Positions 51,438 through 61,843 of a DNA stretch of 64,000 bases are shown here, one piece after another. Within the stretch, counting starts at the first letter, position 1. Each line of letters begins with the position of its first letter. Position numbers and translations under genes: made by a program. The stretch comes from Pseudomonadota bacterium. Lineage in GTDB: Bacteria; Pseudomonadota; Alphaproteobacteria; Micavibrionales; CSBR16-224. The stretch lies in contig CP053449.1 of NCBI GenBank assembly GCA_013285465.1, positions 2,566,735 to 2,630,734 on the forward strand, given 5' to 3'. The notes beneath the pieces were generated by a model, which worked only from the letters and a program-made list of their open reading frames with translations, searched no databases and was not told where the DNA came from.

Positions 51438-52225
51438 GAGGAAAGCGGGCTGCTTGGAGGCCGAAAGAAAGTTTTTCGTAAAGACGGTTTGCGTTTTTTG
51501 ACCGGCGCGGCATCGGGGTCAACGGAATGGTTGAGCGCGCGCATAAATGTCGAGAAGCCCGTTTGCAGTTCTGCCGTGCTTTTGTCTTTATGATGATCGG
51601 CGGAAATTTCGCGGATAACGGGGATCAGTTTTGACAGGCTGTGCGAAAAACCGGGGGCGGCATAATGCATTTTGATACCGGCGGGGTCAACCGCCATCAT
51701 GCGTAGTAATGCGGCGGTAACGGCATGGCAGTTTTTCGCCTTTTGCGCCAGCGACACACCTTTATAGCGGTTCTCGCTACGGTTAACGGCGGTGCCGACC
51801 TCCATTGCCGATAGCCAGAGCGGCATAATATCCTCGAATGAGCCGATTTTGACAGGCACGGTGCGGTCACCCACTTTGCTGCGCCGCGCGCCATCGGTTG
51901 CGTAAACTTTGAGTTTGCTGATTTTTTTCTCATAGCCGCAGAATTTTGCGACTCTGTTGAAAACACGGTGTATACCCATATCGGCAGCCAGCAAATTGAA
52001 GATATTCAAGACGGATTGACCGCCGAGCCCCAGCTTTTTTTGCAGCGGATGATAAGATGTGCCGTGAATTTCCGAAAGGATTGTGCCGTGATCGGCATCC
52101 TTTAACACCAGAAAAGAATGGGAGGCATCGCGCCCAAAAACGAGATTATCAAGATTGCCGAGATCAAGCGGCGTTTCATGCAGGTCGATCCTTAAATTCT
52201 CCGGGAAATTTGTTCTGTATTTCAA
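51434..52225 (-). CDS. unknown protein, possible permuted-papain-fold hydrolase
   Basis: 263 aa, no signal peptide. An N-terminal part has GRDASHSFLVLKDADHGTILSEIHG with H36 in a SHxFLVL strand. A later NCHAVTAALLRMM has C166 followed by H167. The order His before Cys, with HxG...EIHG and NC.H.VT..L, resembles permuted papain-like families (LRAT, PPPDE, YiiX types) where His precedes Cys. This is a motif-level suggestion only. The C-terminal 35 residues are basic and disordered. Flanked by rhlE/SDR and nadE, with no shared operon visible. Confidence 0.75.
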   Translation of the reverse strand: MKYRTNFPENLRIDLHETPLDLGNLDNLVFGRDASHSFLVLKDADHGTILSEIHGTSYHPLQKKLGLGGQSVLNIFNLLAADMGIHRVFNRVAKFCGYEKKISKLKVYATDGARRSKVGDRTVPVKIGSFEDIMPLWLSAMEVGTAVNRSENRYKGVSLAQKAKNCHAVTAALLRMMAVDPAGIKMHYAAPGFSHSLSKLIPVIREISADHHKDKSTAELQTGFSTFMRALNHSVDPDAAPVKKRKPSLRKTFFRPPSSPLSS

Positions 52226-52320
52226 AACCCTCTTCTCCGCAAAAAAATCAAGTCATGACAATATATTACAGTAAAAATATGAAAAATTTGTCAATTTTGC
52301 GGGTTTTTCAGCTTTACGGT

Positions 52321-53997
52321 TTAAGCCGCATCAGCGAGAAGCGAGATAAAGCGGTTGGTGATGGGATAGCGGCGGTCGCGTCCGAAGGATTTCGGTGTGA
52401 TTTTAATGCCGGGCGCACCTTGGCGGCGTTTGAATTCCGCGCCGTCCAGAAGGTGCCAGATTTTATTGACCAGTTCCGGCGCGTGGCCGCGGGCGGTAAT
52501 CTCGTCCAGCCCCAGTTCCTTTTCAATCAGGCAATAGAGAATATCGTCCAGCTCTTCATAAGGCGGCAGGCTGTCTTCGTCTCGCTGATGCGGGCGCAGT
52601 TCCGCCGTCGGGGCTTTGGTCAGGACGGTTTCGGGAATAACGCGTCCCTGCGGTCCGCGCGAGAAGTCGGGATAGTTGCTGTTGCGCCAACGCGTTAGCG
52701 CATAAACCAGCGTTTTATAAACATCTTTCAGCGGTGCATAGGTGCCGCACATATCGCCATAGAGTGTGGCATAGCCGACGGCGCTTTCCGACTTATTGCC
52801 GGTGGACAGCACCATATGTCCCGTCGCATTGGAGAGAGTCATTAAAAACATGCCGCGGCTGCGTGCCTGAATATTTTCCGCTGTGATGCCCTCGATAGCG
52901 GCCAGCGGTGCGGCCATACCGGTCAGGGCATCCATTGCCGGTTCAATCGGCACGGTTTCCAGCCGCGCACCCATCAGCATGGCGCAGGTTTTCGCATCTT
53001 TCAGACTGTCATCACTGCTATGCGGGGATGGCATGGCAACGCAGAGAACATTCTCCGCACCCAGCGCATCGACAGCCAGTGCCGCCGTCAAAGCACTGTC
53101 AATGCCGCCGGACAGGCCGACGAGCACGCCGGAAAAACCGTTCTTTTCCACATAATCGCGCAGACCGAGCTGCAGAGTCTGGTAAATGCCCTGCATATCA
53201 TCGTAAAGCGGGACGGAGGCAGGGGCATCGGTACAGGCCAGAATGCGCCGCGCATTGCTTTCGGGGTCGGGTGCCCATGAGGTAACGGCGACATGTTCGC
53301 AATGCGAGGGGCAGAGCAGAACCTGCTGCCCGTGTTTATCCAGAATGAAAGAACCGCCGTCAAAGACGATTTCATCCTGTCCGCCGGTCTGGTTGATATA
53401 GATCAGCGGCAATCCGCTTTCTTTGACGCGGTTTCTGGCATGATCGACACGGGTGTGAAATTTTTCGATTTCAAACGGGCTGCCATTGGCGGCGATCAGG
53501 ATTTCCGCGCCTGTTTTGCGCAAATGTTCGGTGACGGCAGGTTTCCACATATCCTCACAGGTCATCAGGCCGAGGCGGTAGGATTTGAAATTCACCGGCT
53601 CGGGCAGTGGTCCGGCATCGAAAATCCGCACCTCGTCAAAAACGCCGTAATTGGGCAGTTCGTGTTTCGGGCGGACGGCGGTAATATGACGGTTCTCGAT
53701 AAACAGAATGGCATTGTAAAGCTTGCCGTCCACGGCACGCCACGGCGTGCTGAGCGCCAGCGCGGGGTGAAGATCGGGCAGGTTTTCAAGGATATAATCG
53801 ACATAGTCATGGACGCGGTTGATGAAAAACGGCTTGCGCGTCAAGTCTTCCAGCGGATAGCCTGTCAGCACCAGCTCGTTAAAAACAACCAGATCGGCCT
53901 TACCCGTCAGATCATGGCAGGTGGACAGGATTTTCTCCGCATTTTCTTTTAAAGCGCCAAGAACGGGGTTCAGCTGCGCCAGCGCAATTTTTAACAC
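52321..53997 (-). CDS. nadE: glutamine-dependent NAD+ synthetase
   Basis: 558 aa from GTG 53997 (a TTG at 54012 is an alternative). Converts deamido-NAD to NAD using glutamine. The N-terminal nitrilase-type amidase has [12 protein letters not shown] with catalytic Glu, [13 protein letters not shown] with Lys, and GLMTCEDMW with the Cys nucleophile. The synthetase domain has [16 protein letters not shown] (P-loop), [12 protein letters not shown], and [20 protein letters not shown]. The start lies inside the end of the DAHP-synthase gene, so they are coupled. Confidence 0.95.
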   Translation of the reverse strand: MLKIALAQLNPVLGALKENAEKILSTCHDLTGKADLVVFNELVLTGYPLEDLTRKPFFINRVHDYVDYILENLPDLHPALALSTPWRAVDGKLYNAILFIENRHITAVRPKHELPNYGVFDEVRIFDAGPLPEPVNFKSYRLGLMTCEDMWKPAVTEHLRKTGAEILIAANGSPFEIEKFHTRVDHARNRVKESGLPLIYINQTGGQDEIVFDGGSFILDKHGQQVLLCPSHCEHVAVTSWAPDPESNARRILACTDAPASVPLYDDMQGIYQTLQLGLRDYVEKNGFSGVLVGLSGGIDSALTAALAVDALGAENVLCVAMPSPHSSDDSLKDAKTCAMLMGARLETVPIEPAMDALTGMAAPLAAIEGITAENIQARSRGMFLMTLSNATGHMVLSTGNKSESAVGYATLYGDMCGTYAPLKDVYKTLVYALTRWRNSNYPDFSRGPQGRVIPETVLTKAPTAELRPHQRDEDSLPPYEELDDILYCLIEKELGLDEITARGHAPELVNKIWHLLDGAEFKRRQGAPGIKITPKSFGRDRRYPITNRFISLLADAA

Positions 53998-55376
53998 GCG
54001 GCCTGTCCCCAATCTTCGTCATTGCCGCGCAATTCGCGCAGTTTCTCCGCGACCTGAAAGGCCACTTCAATCGCCTGCCGCGCATTCAGACGCGGGTCGC
54101 AATGGGTGTGATAACGCTGGGATAAATCCTCGTCACTGATGGCAATGGCACCGCCTGTGCATTCCGTGACATCCTGTCCGGTCATTTCCAGATGGATGCC
54201 GCCGGGCCATGATTTCTCCGCCTTATGGACATCAAAGAATTGTTTGATTTCCGTCATCAGATTATCGAATTGGCGGGTTTTGTAACCGCTGGAGGATTTC
54301 TCGGTATTGCCGTGCATCGGGTCGCAAATCCATGACACGGTGCGGCCTTCGCGTTTGACCTTGCGGATCAGTTTCGGCAGATATTTTTCCACCTCGCCCG
54401 CGCCGAAGCGCGAGATCAGCGTAATGCGTCCGGCTTCGTCCTTCGGGTTCAGCGTATCAATCAGTTTTATCAGCTCGTCAGGTTTCAGGGACGGGCCGCA
54501 TTTGATGCCGATCGGGTTTTTCACGCCGCGCAGAAATTCGACATGCGCGCCGTCCGGCTGGCGGGTACGGTCACCGATCCACAGGAAATGTGCGGAGACG
54601 TCATACCAGTCGCCTGTTGTGGAATCGGTGCGGGTCAGTGCTTCTTCATAGGGCAGCAGCAATGCCTCATGCGAGACAAAGAAATCGGTTTCGCGCAAAG
54701 CGGCGGCACTGGCAGTATCCGCGCCGATGGCTGACAGGAAGGCCAGCGCATGTTCGATTTCCCGCGCCACGCGCATATAGCGTTCGCCTTCGGGACTGTC
54801 TGCGGCGAAATCCAGAATCCATTTTTTGACGCGGTGCAGATCGGCATAACCGCCGCGGGCAAAACTGCGCAGCAGGTTCAGTGTTGCCGTTGCCTGATTA
54901 TAGGCCTGCAAAATACGGTTGGGGTCGGGGCTGCGTCCGTCTGCGGAAAATTCCAGCGCATTGACGATATCGCCGCGATAGGCAGGCAGGGTTAATCCGT
55001 CTTTGACCTCGACATCGCTGGAGCGCGGCTTGGCAAACTGTCCCGCCATACGTCCCATTTTCACAACCGGCAAGCCGCCGGCATAGGTTAGAATAACGCT
55101 CATTTGCAGCAAGACGCGGAAGGTGTCGCGGATATTCTGCGGGTGGAATTCGGCAAAGCTTTCGGCGCAGTCGCCGCCTTGCAGCAGGAAGGCTTTTCCT
55201 TCGGCAACTTTGGCCAGTTTGTCCTTTAAATCACGGCTTTCCCCCGCGAAAACCAGCGGCGGCATATTTTTCAGGAAACGCAGGGTTTCTTCCAATTGGC
55301 TTTTATCCGGATATTCCGGCAGTTGCTGCGCCGGATGTTTTTTCCAGCTTGTCGGCGTCCATTTTTTCGCGCTCAC
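53991..55376 (-). CDS. class II 3-deoxy-7-phosphoheptulonate synthase
   Basis: 461 aa from GTG 55376 (AGAGGG upstream). First enzyme of the shikimate pathway, joining PEP and erythrose 4-phosphate. Class II (plant/AroA-II) signatures: [18 protein letters not shown] with a metal-binding Cys, [45 protein letters not shown] and [20 protein letters not shown]. Length fits class II enzymes (about 460). The 3' end overlaps the nadE start. Confidence 0.95.
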   Translation of the reverse strand: MSAKKWTPTSWKKHPAQQLPEYPDKSQLEETLRFLKNMPPLVFAGESRDLKDKLAKVAEGKAFLLQGGDCAESFAEFHPQNIRDTFRVLLQMSVILTYAGGLPVVKMGRMAGQFAKPRSSDVEVKDGLTLPAYRGDIVNALEFSADGRSPDPNRILQAYNQATATLNLLRSFARGGYADLHRVKKWILDFAADSPEGERYMRVAREIEHALAFLSAIGADTASAAALRETDFFVSHEALLLPYEEALTRTDSTTGDWYDVSAHFLWIGDRTRQPDGAHVEFLRGVKNPIGIKCGPSLKPDELIKLIDTLNPKDEAGRITLISRFGAGEVEKYLPKLIRKVKREGRTVSWICDPMHGNTEKSSSGYKTRQFDNLMTEIKQFFDVHKAEKSWPGGIHLEMTGQDVTECTGGAIAISDEDLSQRYHTHCDPRLNARQAIEVAFQVAEKLRELRGNDEDWGQAAC

Positions 55377-55517
55377 GTGACTTCATTCCCTCTTTTCGCA
55401 TTTTTCAGGAGTTCTATTTAACACGAAGTTGCAGGTTTCCAAAAGCATTATTGTATGTTATGCTAAACAACTTTTTAAAATGACTTTATTTACAGCCATT
55501 CCCTGCGGGAGGTACCT

Positions 55518-57125
55518 ATGGGCCATATTTTTTACGACCTTGAAACCTCGGATCTCGACCGTAATTTCGGTCAAATTTTTCAAATCGGCATGATCTATAC
55601 GGATGATGATTTGAACGAGATCGAGCGTAAGGAAATCCGTGCCCGCCGTAACCCGTGGATTGTTCCCTCCCCCGGTGCTTTGTTGACGACAGGCTTTGGC
55701 GATGAGGAGCTGGAAGATGAAAAAACCTCGATGTTCGAATTCGTCACCGAGCTGAAATCATGGCTGAATGATAAAGACTGGCCGCTGACTTTCTGGGGTT
55801 ATAACAGCCTGCGCTTTGACGAGCCTGTTTTGCAAAATGCGCTGCACCAGAATCTGGAAGAGCCGTTCCTAACCTCTTCTGCCAAAAACTGGGGCGAGCC
55901 GCGCAACAGTAAATCCGATGTTTTGAGTTTTGTGAAGGCCGTACATATTTATGCGCCTGATGTGCTGACGCTGAAGGAAAAGAACAGCTTTGGCAGTGTT
56001 TCGATTTCGCTACTGAAAGTTTGCGGGCAGAACGGTATCGGGCTGAATGAGGAAACCGCCCATGATGCGATGGCCGATATTGAAGCTACGCTGGAGGTTG
56101 CGCGTAAACTAAAGAAAGAAGCGCCGAAAATCTGGGACCAGATGATGAAAATGCGCAGCAAGGATGATGTTGAAAACTTTATGAAGGAAAACAGCGTCTT
56201 TGCCTATAGCAATGCGCCGCAGCGCGGCAATTTCGTTGCCGAGCATATGATGGCGACGGCAGTGGCGCAAAATGCGGGCTATGCCAATGAGCATATTGTG
56301 TTCGATCTGCGTTATGATCCGGCGGAATATCTGGATAAAACCGTGGATGAGTTGGTGGCGCTGCTGAAAACCGAAGATGAAGATCATTGGAAACAGCCGC
56401 TGCATACGCTGCGCAAAAACCAGCAGCCGATTTTGATGCCGCAGGAACTCGCCGGGCCGGTCATGCCTGATGATCTGGATGAGGAAACGCTGAAAATGCG
56501 GGCGAAGATGGTACACAGCAATGCCGACTTCCAGAAACGCATTGCCGAAGCGGCGAAAAAAGCCCGTCCGGTTTTTGAAGACGGGGCGGAGCCTGAGCAG
56601 CAGATTTTCGACTTTGTCGGGCGTGCGCATAACAAGGATGTCAAAAACTGGATGGAAGATTTTAAATCCGGTGACTGGGACCGACGCGCGGAACTGATTA
56701 AGGACTTCCCGAAACGGTTTGAACAGGCACTGAAAGACCAGCCGTCAATCCGCCGTTTTCAGACTTTTGCCCAGCGTATCATGTTTGCGGATGCGCCGGA
56801 AAAAATGGATGATACGGCGCAACAGAAATATGCGGAGGCGCTGTATAACCGCCTGACGACGGAAGATAAAGATGTGCCGTGGATGACGCTGCCGAAGGCG
56901 CGCGCACAGATCGAGGAAATTGTCGAAGACCGCAAAACCAATCCCGATACGCGCTGGAAGGAAAAAACCGATGAGCAGATCGCGGAACTGCGCACATATT
57001 ATGACCGGCTTGAAACACGGCTAAAGACAGCCGCGTTCGGGGCGAGCGACCCGGGAAACGACAACGCGTCCGAGGCAAATAAGACGGCGCAGAAACAGAA
57101 CCGTAACCCGAAACGCGGTATGTGA
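55518..57125 (+). CDS. sbcB: exodeoxyribonuclease I
   Basis: 535-aa 3'-5' single-strand exonuclease of the DEDDh class. FYDLETSDLD (exo I; D and E), WGYNSLRFDEPVL (exo II) and HDAMADIEATLEVA (exo III; H and D) place the catalytic residues. The SH3-like and C-terminal parts are present, including PILMPQELAGPVMPDDLDEETL. Slightly longer than E. coli ExoI (475 aa) because of a Lys/Asn-rich tail. A GGGAGG ribosome site precedes the ATG. Confidence 0.9.
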   Translation: MGHIFYDLETSDLDRNFGQIFQIGMIYTDDDLNEIERKEIRARRNPWIVPSPGALLTTGFGDEELEDEKTSMFEFVTELKSWLNDKDWPLTFWGYNSLRFDEPVLQNALHQNLEEPFLTSSAKNWGEPRNSKSDVLSFVKAVHIYAPDVLTLKEKNSFGSVSISLLKVCGQNGIGLNEETAHDAMADIEATLEVARKLKKEAPKIWDQMMKMRSKDDVENFMKENSVFAYSNAPQRGNFVAEHMMATAVAQNAGYANEHIVFDLRYDPAEYLDKTVDELVALLKTEDEDHWKQPLHTLRKNQQPILMPQELAGPVMPDDLDEETLKMRAKMVHSNADFQKRIAEAAKKARPVFEDGAEPEQQIFDFVGRAHNKDVKNWMEDFKSGDWDRRAELIKDFPKRFEQALKDQPSIRRFQTFAQRIMFADAPEKMDDTAQQKYAEALYNRLTTEDKDVPWMTLPKARAQIEEIVEDRKTNPDTRWKEKTDEQIAELRTYYDRLETRLKTAAFGASDPGNDNASEANKTAQKQNRNPKRGM

Positions 57126-57132
57126 CGGCGAA

Positions 57133-57615
57133 ATGGCGCGTTTTCTTTTTATACTGGCGGCGTGTCTTTTTGTTTTTCCCTTTGTAACGGCAGCTTCTGC
57201 GGAAGATACGGCTCCGGCTGTTGCGCGTGATGTGTTGTGCAAAATTTTCTTTGAAGACCCCGAAGCTTTTGAAAATGAAGACACCGAAAAATGTGACTGC
57301 ATTCCCTTCGGCACGGTCGAGGTTTGCCAGTGTTTCGATGGCGGACGGCAGGCTTTGACGCCAAACGGGCAGCCCTGCCTGCGCGACCCTGCCGCCGAAG
57401 ACCCGCGCCGGGTGAAACCGCTGGAGCGTCCGGATATTGATAACCGTACGGGCGGAGGTTTCAAAACCGTGCCGGTGCGTCATAGCGGCCGCGTTTATCT
57501 GAAAACCGTCACGCCTGACGGCAAGCCGCATTCCCTCTCCCGCATGGATGGTGACGCGCTGGATATTGTCTGCCCGCCCGGTTTCGGTGTGGAAGAGCTA
57601 AAGCCGGTGATGTAG
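57133..57615 (+). CDS. secreted Cys-rich hypothetical protein
   Basis: 160 aa. The signal peptide is clear (MARFLFILAACLFVFPFVTAASA). The mature part has seven cysteines, including KCDCIPFGTVEVCQCFDGG, likely disulfide-bonded in the periplasm. No recognised family. Seven nt after sbcB, so probably cotranscribed. Confidence 0.75.
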   Translation: MARFLFILAACLFVFPFVTAASAEDTAPAVARDVLCKIFFEDPEAFENEDTEKCDCIPFGTVEVCQCFDGGRQALTPNGQPCLRDPAAEDPRRVKPLERPDIDNRTGGGFKTVPVRHSGRVYLKTVTPDGKPHSLSRMDGDALDIVCPPGFGVEELKPVM

Positions 57616-57636
57616 CAGCGTCTATTTATTTTTTGT

Positions 57637-58872
57637 TTATTTGTTCCCCGGAAATTCACTGCTGATAATGGAGACTTTGTCGCGCAGCGAGGCGGAGCGG
57701 CGGCGGCGGGTGATTTCCATTAACATCAGGCGCGTCAGACCGTGTACTTGCGGATCGGCGGGGTCGAAACGTCCGTTCAACTCGAAAGCGTCAATCAGCT
57801 GATGGCGCTGGGTTTTTGAGGCCATGCCGATCATATCGCAGATGATAATACCGCTGAAATTACGGACGCGGATCTGACGCATGGCTTCTTCGGCGGCTTC
57901 CATATTGGTGACGAAAGCATCGGCATAGACGGCGTTGACATCAATGACGACGCAGGCTTCCGTTCGTTCAATCACAATATTGCCGCCCGAGGGCAGCGGC
58001 ACGACTTTTTCATGCAATTCCTGCAAGGCGGAGTGAATGTCATGTGCCTCGAAAAGTGATTTGACGCGGTCTTGCGGCGAGAATTGCGCAACGGTGATTT
58101 TCGGCACAAGATCAGGAGCGAATTTGACCGCCCAGGCCTTCGCCTGTTCCAGATGTTTCTGCGTCATGGTTTCGATATGGCCGAGGCCGCGGCGGGCATA
58201 ATCAATAAAAGCGCGTTCAATGGCGTCCGGCCCCCGCCAGACGCAGCCGGGTGTGTCGGCGGCATGTGCCTGTTTCGCCTTTTCCTTCGCCTCATCCCAT
58301 TCCGCAACGAGGCTGTCGGCCTCGCAGAGCAGGACATCATTATCGATATCGGGCGCCATCTGGCGGATGACCCAGCCGCCTTTCGGATGGTGTGAGGTCA
58401 GTTTCCGGCCGATGAATTCTTCCTGATCCTCGCTGACCCAATGTGACGAGAAAACGCCGACGACATTCGGGCTGTAAAGCAGCGTGCGCCCGGGGATGTG
58501 AATTTTTGTCGTCAGGCGGGCGAGTTTTTTGAAGCTTTCATCTTCGGTATCATGGCCTTCGGCTTTTACCTGTACGAACAGCCATTCCCCCGTACCGACC
58601 AGAAAGGAGATATCATTCGCGCCGCCATCGGGTTTATAAACATGTTTGGCGGGCAGCATGCCCTGTTTACCGTTGCCGAGATCGACAAAGGCGACGTTCA
58701 GCCTTGTATCCACCTGTGTGACGCGTCCGTAATAAATACCCGCCCATTTCGGCGTATTAAAAGCATAGCCGCGCGGGTAATCGAGGAACAGATCCTCCAG
58801 CCGGTGGCTTTTCTGCCCGATAACGGCGACATGTGTCTGGTTGTCGACGGTTTCCATGTAAAGATCGAACAT
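57637..58872 (-). CDS. ribonuclease E/G family protein (RNase G type)
   Basis: 411 aa. Endoribonuclease of rRNA/mRNA processing. The S1-like domain is visible as WAGIYYGRVTQVDTRLNVAFVDLGNGKQGML. The DNase I-like catalytic segment has CVVIDVNAVYAD and SGIIICDMIGM, whose Asp residues bind Mg. The RNase E zinc-link (CPxCxG) and the long scaffold tail are absent, and the usual TVDTN/IDFIDM motifs are changed (VIDVN/ICDMIGM), so specificity may differ. Last gene of the murA operon, 3 nt after maf. Confidence 0.88.
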   Translation of the reverse strand: MFDLYMETVDNQTHVAVIGQKSHRLEDLFLDYPRGYAFNTPKWAGIYYGRVTQVDTRLNVAFVDLGNGKQGMLPAKHVYKPDGGANDISFLVGTGEWLFVQVKAEGHDTEDESFKKLARLTTKIHIPGRTLLYSPNVVGVFSSHWVSEDQEEFIGRKLTSHHPKGGWVIRQMAPDIDNDVLLCEADSLVAEWDEAKEKAKQAHAADTPGCVWRGPDAIERAFIDYARRGLGHIETMTQKHLEQAKAWAVKFAPDLVPKITVAQFSPQDRVKSLFEAHDIHSALQELHEKVVPLPSGGNIVIERTEACVVIDVNAVYADAFVTNMEAAEEAMRQIRVRNFSGIIICDMIGMASKTQRHQLIDAFELNGRFDPADPQVHGLTRLMLMEITRRRRSASLRDKVSIISSEFPGNK

Positions 58873-58875
58873 TTT

Positions 58876-59454
58876 TTACTCCCCGGCGTGATAGCCTAAT
58901 CCATGAAGCATTTGACAGGTTTCGGGCAGTGACAGCCCGACGACATTTGTGTAGGAACCGCTGATAAACGGAATAAAAGCGGCGGCGGGTCCCTGAATGG
59001 CATAACCGCCGGCCTTGCCCTCCCAGTCACCGGTGGCAAGATAGGCTTGTTTTTCCGCGGCGGACAGGTTCTTGAATTTTACGATAGTGGTGACAAGTTT
59101 GACACTGGTTTTTCCATCCGGAGCGATAACAGCAATACCGCCCAAGACGCGGTGACGTTTCCCGGACAGCAGGTCAAGGCATTTGGCGGCGGTGGCTTCA
59201 TCTTCGGCCTTCGGCAAAATGCGCCGCCCGCAGGCGACAACCGTATCGGCGGCGAGGACGTAAGCGGTCTTTTCCGTCGCGGCGATTTTTTCCGCTTTAC
59301 CCAGCGCAATACGTTTTGCGTAAGCGGCAGGCAGTTCGTTTTTTAAAGGGGTTTCGTCAATATCGGCAGGTATAACGCTGCCGGGCCGGAGAGAGACCTG
59401 TTCCAGAAGTTGTAAACGTCTTGGAGAAGCGGAGGCCAGAATCAGTTGCGCCAT
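58876..59454 (-). CDS. maf: Maf nucleotide pyrophosphatase
   Basis: 192 aa. Hydrolyses noncanonical or UTP/dTTP-type nucleotides. LILASASPRRLQLLEQV (SxSPRR motif), AADTVVACGRRILPKAED (ADT catalytic Asp), SGKRHRVLGGIAVI and GKAGGYAIQGPAAAFI match the family fully. Fourteen nt after infA. Confidence 0.94.
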   Translation of the reverse strand: MAQLILASASPRRLQLLEQVSLRPGSVIPADIDETPLKNELPAAYAKRIALGKAEKIAATEKTAYVLAADTVVACGRRILPKAEDEATAAKCLDLLSGKRHRVLGGIAVIAPDGKTSVKLVTTIVKFKNLSAAEKQAYLATGDWEGKAGGYAIQGPAAAFIPFISGSYTNVVGLSLPETCQMLHGLGYHAGE

Positions 59455-59468
59455 GCCGTGTGACCCGC

Positions 59469-59693
59469 TTATTTGTGACGGAAAGTAATGCGGCCTTTGG
59501 TCAGGTCGTAAGGGGTCATTTCAACGGTGACGCGGTCGCCGACCAGCACGCGGATGCGGTTTTTGCGCATCTTGCCTGATGTATGGGCAAGGATTTCATG
59601 CGTGTTGTCTTCCAGCTTGACCCGGAACATCGCATTGGGCAGAAGTTCCGTGACAACACCTTCAAATTCCATCAAGTCTTCTTTTTCGGACAT
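59469..59693 (-). CDS. infA: translation initiation factor IF-1
   Basis: 74 aa, a single OB fold that blocks the ribosomal A site at initiation. [48 protein letters not shown] is the complete family core. Twenty nt after the UPF0262 gene. Confidence 0.97.
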   Translation of the reverse strand: MSEKEDLMEFEGVVTELLPNAMFRVKLEDNTHEILAHTSGKMRKNRIRVLVGDRVTVEMTPYDLTKGRITFRHK

Positions 59694-59713
59694 GTTTACC
59701 TAAATTCTTGTTG

Positions 59714-60181
59714 TTAATAGATAATGCGGATATGCAAAACACAGATCAGTGTAAACAAACGCCGTGCCGTTGGCAAATCCGTTTTTACACCATATCCTGC
59801 AAGCTTTGTCTTTAATAGCGCAGCCGCTTCGTCGTGTAAAGCCCTGCGTCCCATATCAATGGCTTCTATATGGGCGTGGCTGGAACGGCGCGCGGCTTTG
59901 TAATAGCTTTCACAGACGATGAAATAGTCTTTAATCAGCCGGCGGAAGGGCGGCAGCGCAACGGAAAAATCCGTCTCTGCGTCATCTTCCGTGCCTTTCA
60001 GCGTGAATTTTACGGCGCGTCCGGCCAGAGATAATGTAACGTTATAGGGGGCGGTGGCCGTTTCGCAATGGAAATCATTGCCGTGCAGAAGATCTTCGAT
60101 GGCGGTGCGGCGCTCGCGTTCAATTTCCGGGGAAAGCCGGATATTGAGGCTGTCATCAAGAGCGATCTGCGCAATCGTCAT
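59714..60181 (-). CDS. UPF0262 family protein
   Basis: 155 aa from ATG 60181; the frame extends to 60274, but the extra part overlaps murA's end and lacks family sequence. Family blocks: IAQIALDDSLNIRLSPEIERERRTAIEDLL, PPFRRLIKDYFIVCESYYKA, HIEAIDMGRRALHDEAAALL and ARRLFTLICVLHIRI. UPF0262 is alphaproteobacterial and usually adjoins infA and maf, as here. Function unknown. hisD, often between murA and this gene, is absent. Confidence 0.9.
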   Translation of the reverse strand: MTIAQIALDDSLNIRLSPEIERERRTAIEDLLHGNDFHCETATAPYNVTLSLAGRAVKFTLKGTEDDAETDFSVALPPFRRLIKDYFIVCESYYKAARRSSHAHIEAIDMGRRALHDEAAALLKTKLAGYGVKTDLPTARRLFTLICVLHIRIIY

Positions 60182-60200
60182 GGCGTCTCTTTTCTTTTTA

Positions 60201-61466
60201 TCAGGCGGCGACGCGCTGAAGCTTTGCACCGCAGGCGCCGAGTTTCTGTTCCAGTTTCTCATAGCCGCGGTCAAGATGATAGATGCGGTTGACGACGGTC
60301 GTACCGTCAGCGGCCAGCGCCGCCAGAATCAGCGAAACCGAGGCGCGGAGATCGGTTGCCATGACTTCCGCTCCTTTCAGACGCGGCACGCCGCGCACGA
60401 CGGCGGAGGAACCGTGAACGGCAATATCCGCCCCCATACGCGCCAGTTCCGGCACATGCATAAAGCGGTTTTCAAAAATGGTTTCCTTGACTGTTCCCGC
60501 ACCTTCGGCAATGGTCAGCATCGCCATCGCCTGCGCTTGTAAATCGGTCGGAAAACCGGGATAAGGCGCGGTTGTAATATCAACGGCATTGAGCGTATTG
60601 CCCTTGCGGGTGACGGTGACATTGCCTTTGCCGTCATCTTTTAAGGATACGCCCGCCGTTTCCAGCATCGGAACCAGAGCTTCCAGATGGTCAAGCCGCG
60701 CATGTTTCAGTGTGACTTCGCCGCCTGTCATTGCGGCGGCAATGGCGTAAGTGCCTGTTTCGATCCGGTCGGGAATGACGCTGTGACTTGCGCCGGAAAG
60801 CGCTTCGACGCCTTCGATTTCAAGTGTTTCCGTTCCCAGTCCGGTGATTTTTGCACCCATGGCGATCAGGCAATCGGCAAGATCGGTAATTTCAGGTTCC
60901 AGCGCGGCATTGTGCAGCACGGTGCGGCCTTTGGCCAGCGTTGCCGCCATCAGCAGATTTTCCGTTGCGCCGACGGATTTGGTACGGAAGGTAATTTCCG
61001 CGCCTTTTAAGCCGCCTTGCGGTGTGCGGGCATGGATATAACCGTCTTTCAGCTCGATTTCCGCGCCCATTTTACGCAGACCTTCGATATGCAGATCAAC
61101 AGGGCGTGTGCCGATGGCGCAGCCGCCGGGCAGGGAAACCTTTGCCGTGCCGAAACGCGCCAGAAGCGGCCCCAGCACCAGAACGCTGGCGCGCATTTTG
61201 CGGACAAGATCATAAGGGGCGGTGGTGCTGTTAACAGGGGCGGCATCAATGGCCAGCTGTGTGCCTGTGCGGGTGGTTTTTGCGCCCATATTTTCCAGCA
61301 AATCAATCAGCGACAGAATGTCGTGCAGTTCCGGCACATTTTCCAGCACCAGCGTATCGGCGCTGAGCAGGGCGGCGCACATTAAAGGCAGGGCGGCGTT
61401 TTTTGCGCCGCTGATCGTAATCTCGCCATTCAGCGGATAGCCGCCTTCGATTTCCAGCTTGTCCAT
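60201..61466 (-). CDS. murA: UDP-N-acetylglucosamine 1-carboxyvinyltransferase
   Basis: 421 aa. Transfers enolpyruvate to UDP-GlcNAc, first step of peptidoglycan precursor synthesis. [17 protein letters not shown] holds the Lys/Asn of the substrate site (K22, N23); [14 protein letters not shown] holds C116, the fosfomycin-target Cys. [10 protein letters not shown]-type and [13 protein letters not shown] blocks follow. First gene of the five-gene minus-strand operon; gaps between genes are 3-20 nt. Confidence 0.97.
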   Translation of the reverse strand: MDKLEIEGGYPLNGEITISGAKNAALPLMCAALLSADTLVLENVPELHDILSLIDLLENMGAKTTRTGTQLAIDAAPVNSTTAPYDLVRKMRASVLVLGPLLARFGTAKVSLPGGCAIGTRPVDLHIEGLRKMGAEIELKDGYIHARTPQGGLKGAEITFRTKSVGATENLLMAATLAKGRTVLHNAALEPEITDLADCLIAMGAKITGLGTETLEIEGVEALSGASHSVIPDRIETGTYAIAAAMTGGEVTLKHARLDHLEALVPMLETAGVSLKDDGKGNVTVTRKGNTLNAVDITTAPYPGFPTDLQAQAMAMLTIAEGAGTVKETIFENRFMHVPELARMGADIAVHGSSAVVRGVPRLKGAEVMATDLRASVSLILAALAADGTTVVNRIYHLDRGYEKLEQKLGACGAKLQRVAA

Positions 61467-61652
61467 CTATCGTCCTTTTCTGTCGTAAAGAGTAGCAGCT
61501 AAAGCCTATAGCGCAAAAGCGCCGGAAAGGCAAACAATCCCTGTCTGACAGAATGCCACAAAACACCGGCGGAATTATGGCACGGATAAGGTTATTTTGT
61601 GCAAATTTTGTGCAGGGATACAAATAAACGCCCATATTTTCCATAGAAAATA

Positions 61653-61722
61653 TTGCATTGCGGCAATTTTATGCTATAATAGGGTATCGGTGCTTGCATG
61701 TTCATTGCGAAATGCGTATAGT
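61653..61722 (+). promoter_or_regulatory. two tandem promoters of dnaK
   Basis: TTGCAT (61653-61658) and TATAAT (61675-61680) are 16 nt apart. TTGCAT (61694-61699) and TATAGT (61717-61722) are 17 nt apart. The second -35 extends as CTTGCA, near the alphaproteobacterial RpoH CTTG, but its -10 is ordinary, so a heat-shock assignment is not certain. The rest of the murA-dnaK gap (61467-61843) shows no gene. Confidence 0.6.
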
Positions 61723-61843
61723 TCCGGTGAAGAAAAGGTGTTTTGCGCGGCGGTTCTCTAAGGCGCAGCGCAAAATAGGGAATAGCGGATAATTGCTGAA
61801 TAGTCAGGGTTATCCCGAAATATTTGCCAAAAGGAGTAATATC

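Noticed and set aside
61694-61722. RpoH heat-shock promoter for dnaK
   Set aside because: The -35 resembles CTTG, but the -10 lacks the RpoH C-rich form. Listed as an ordinary promoter.
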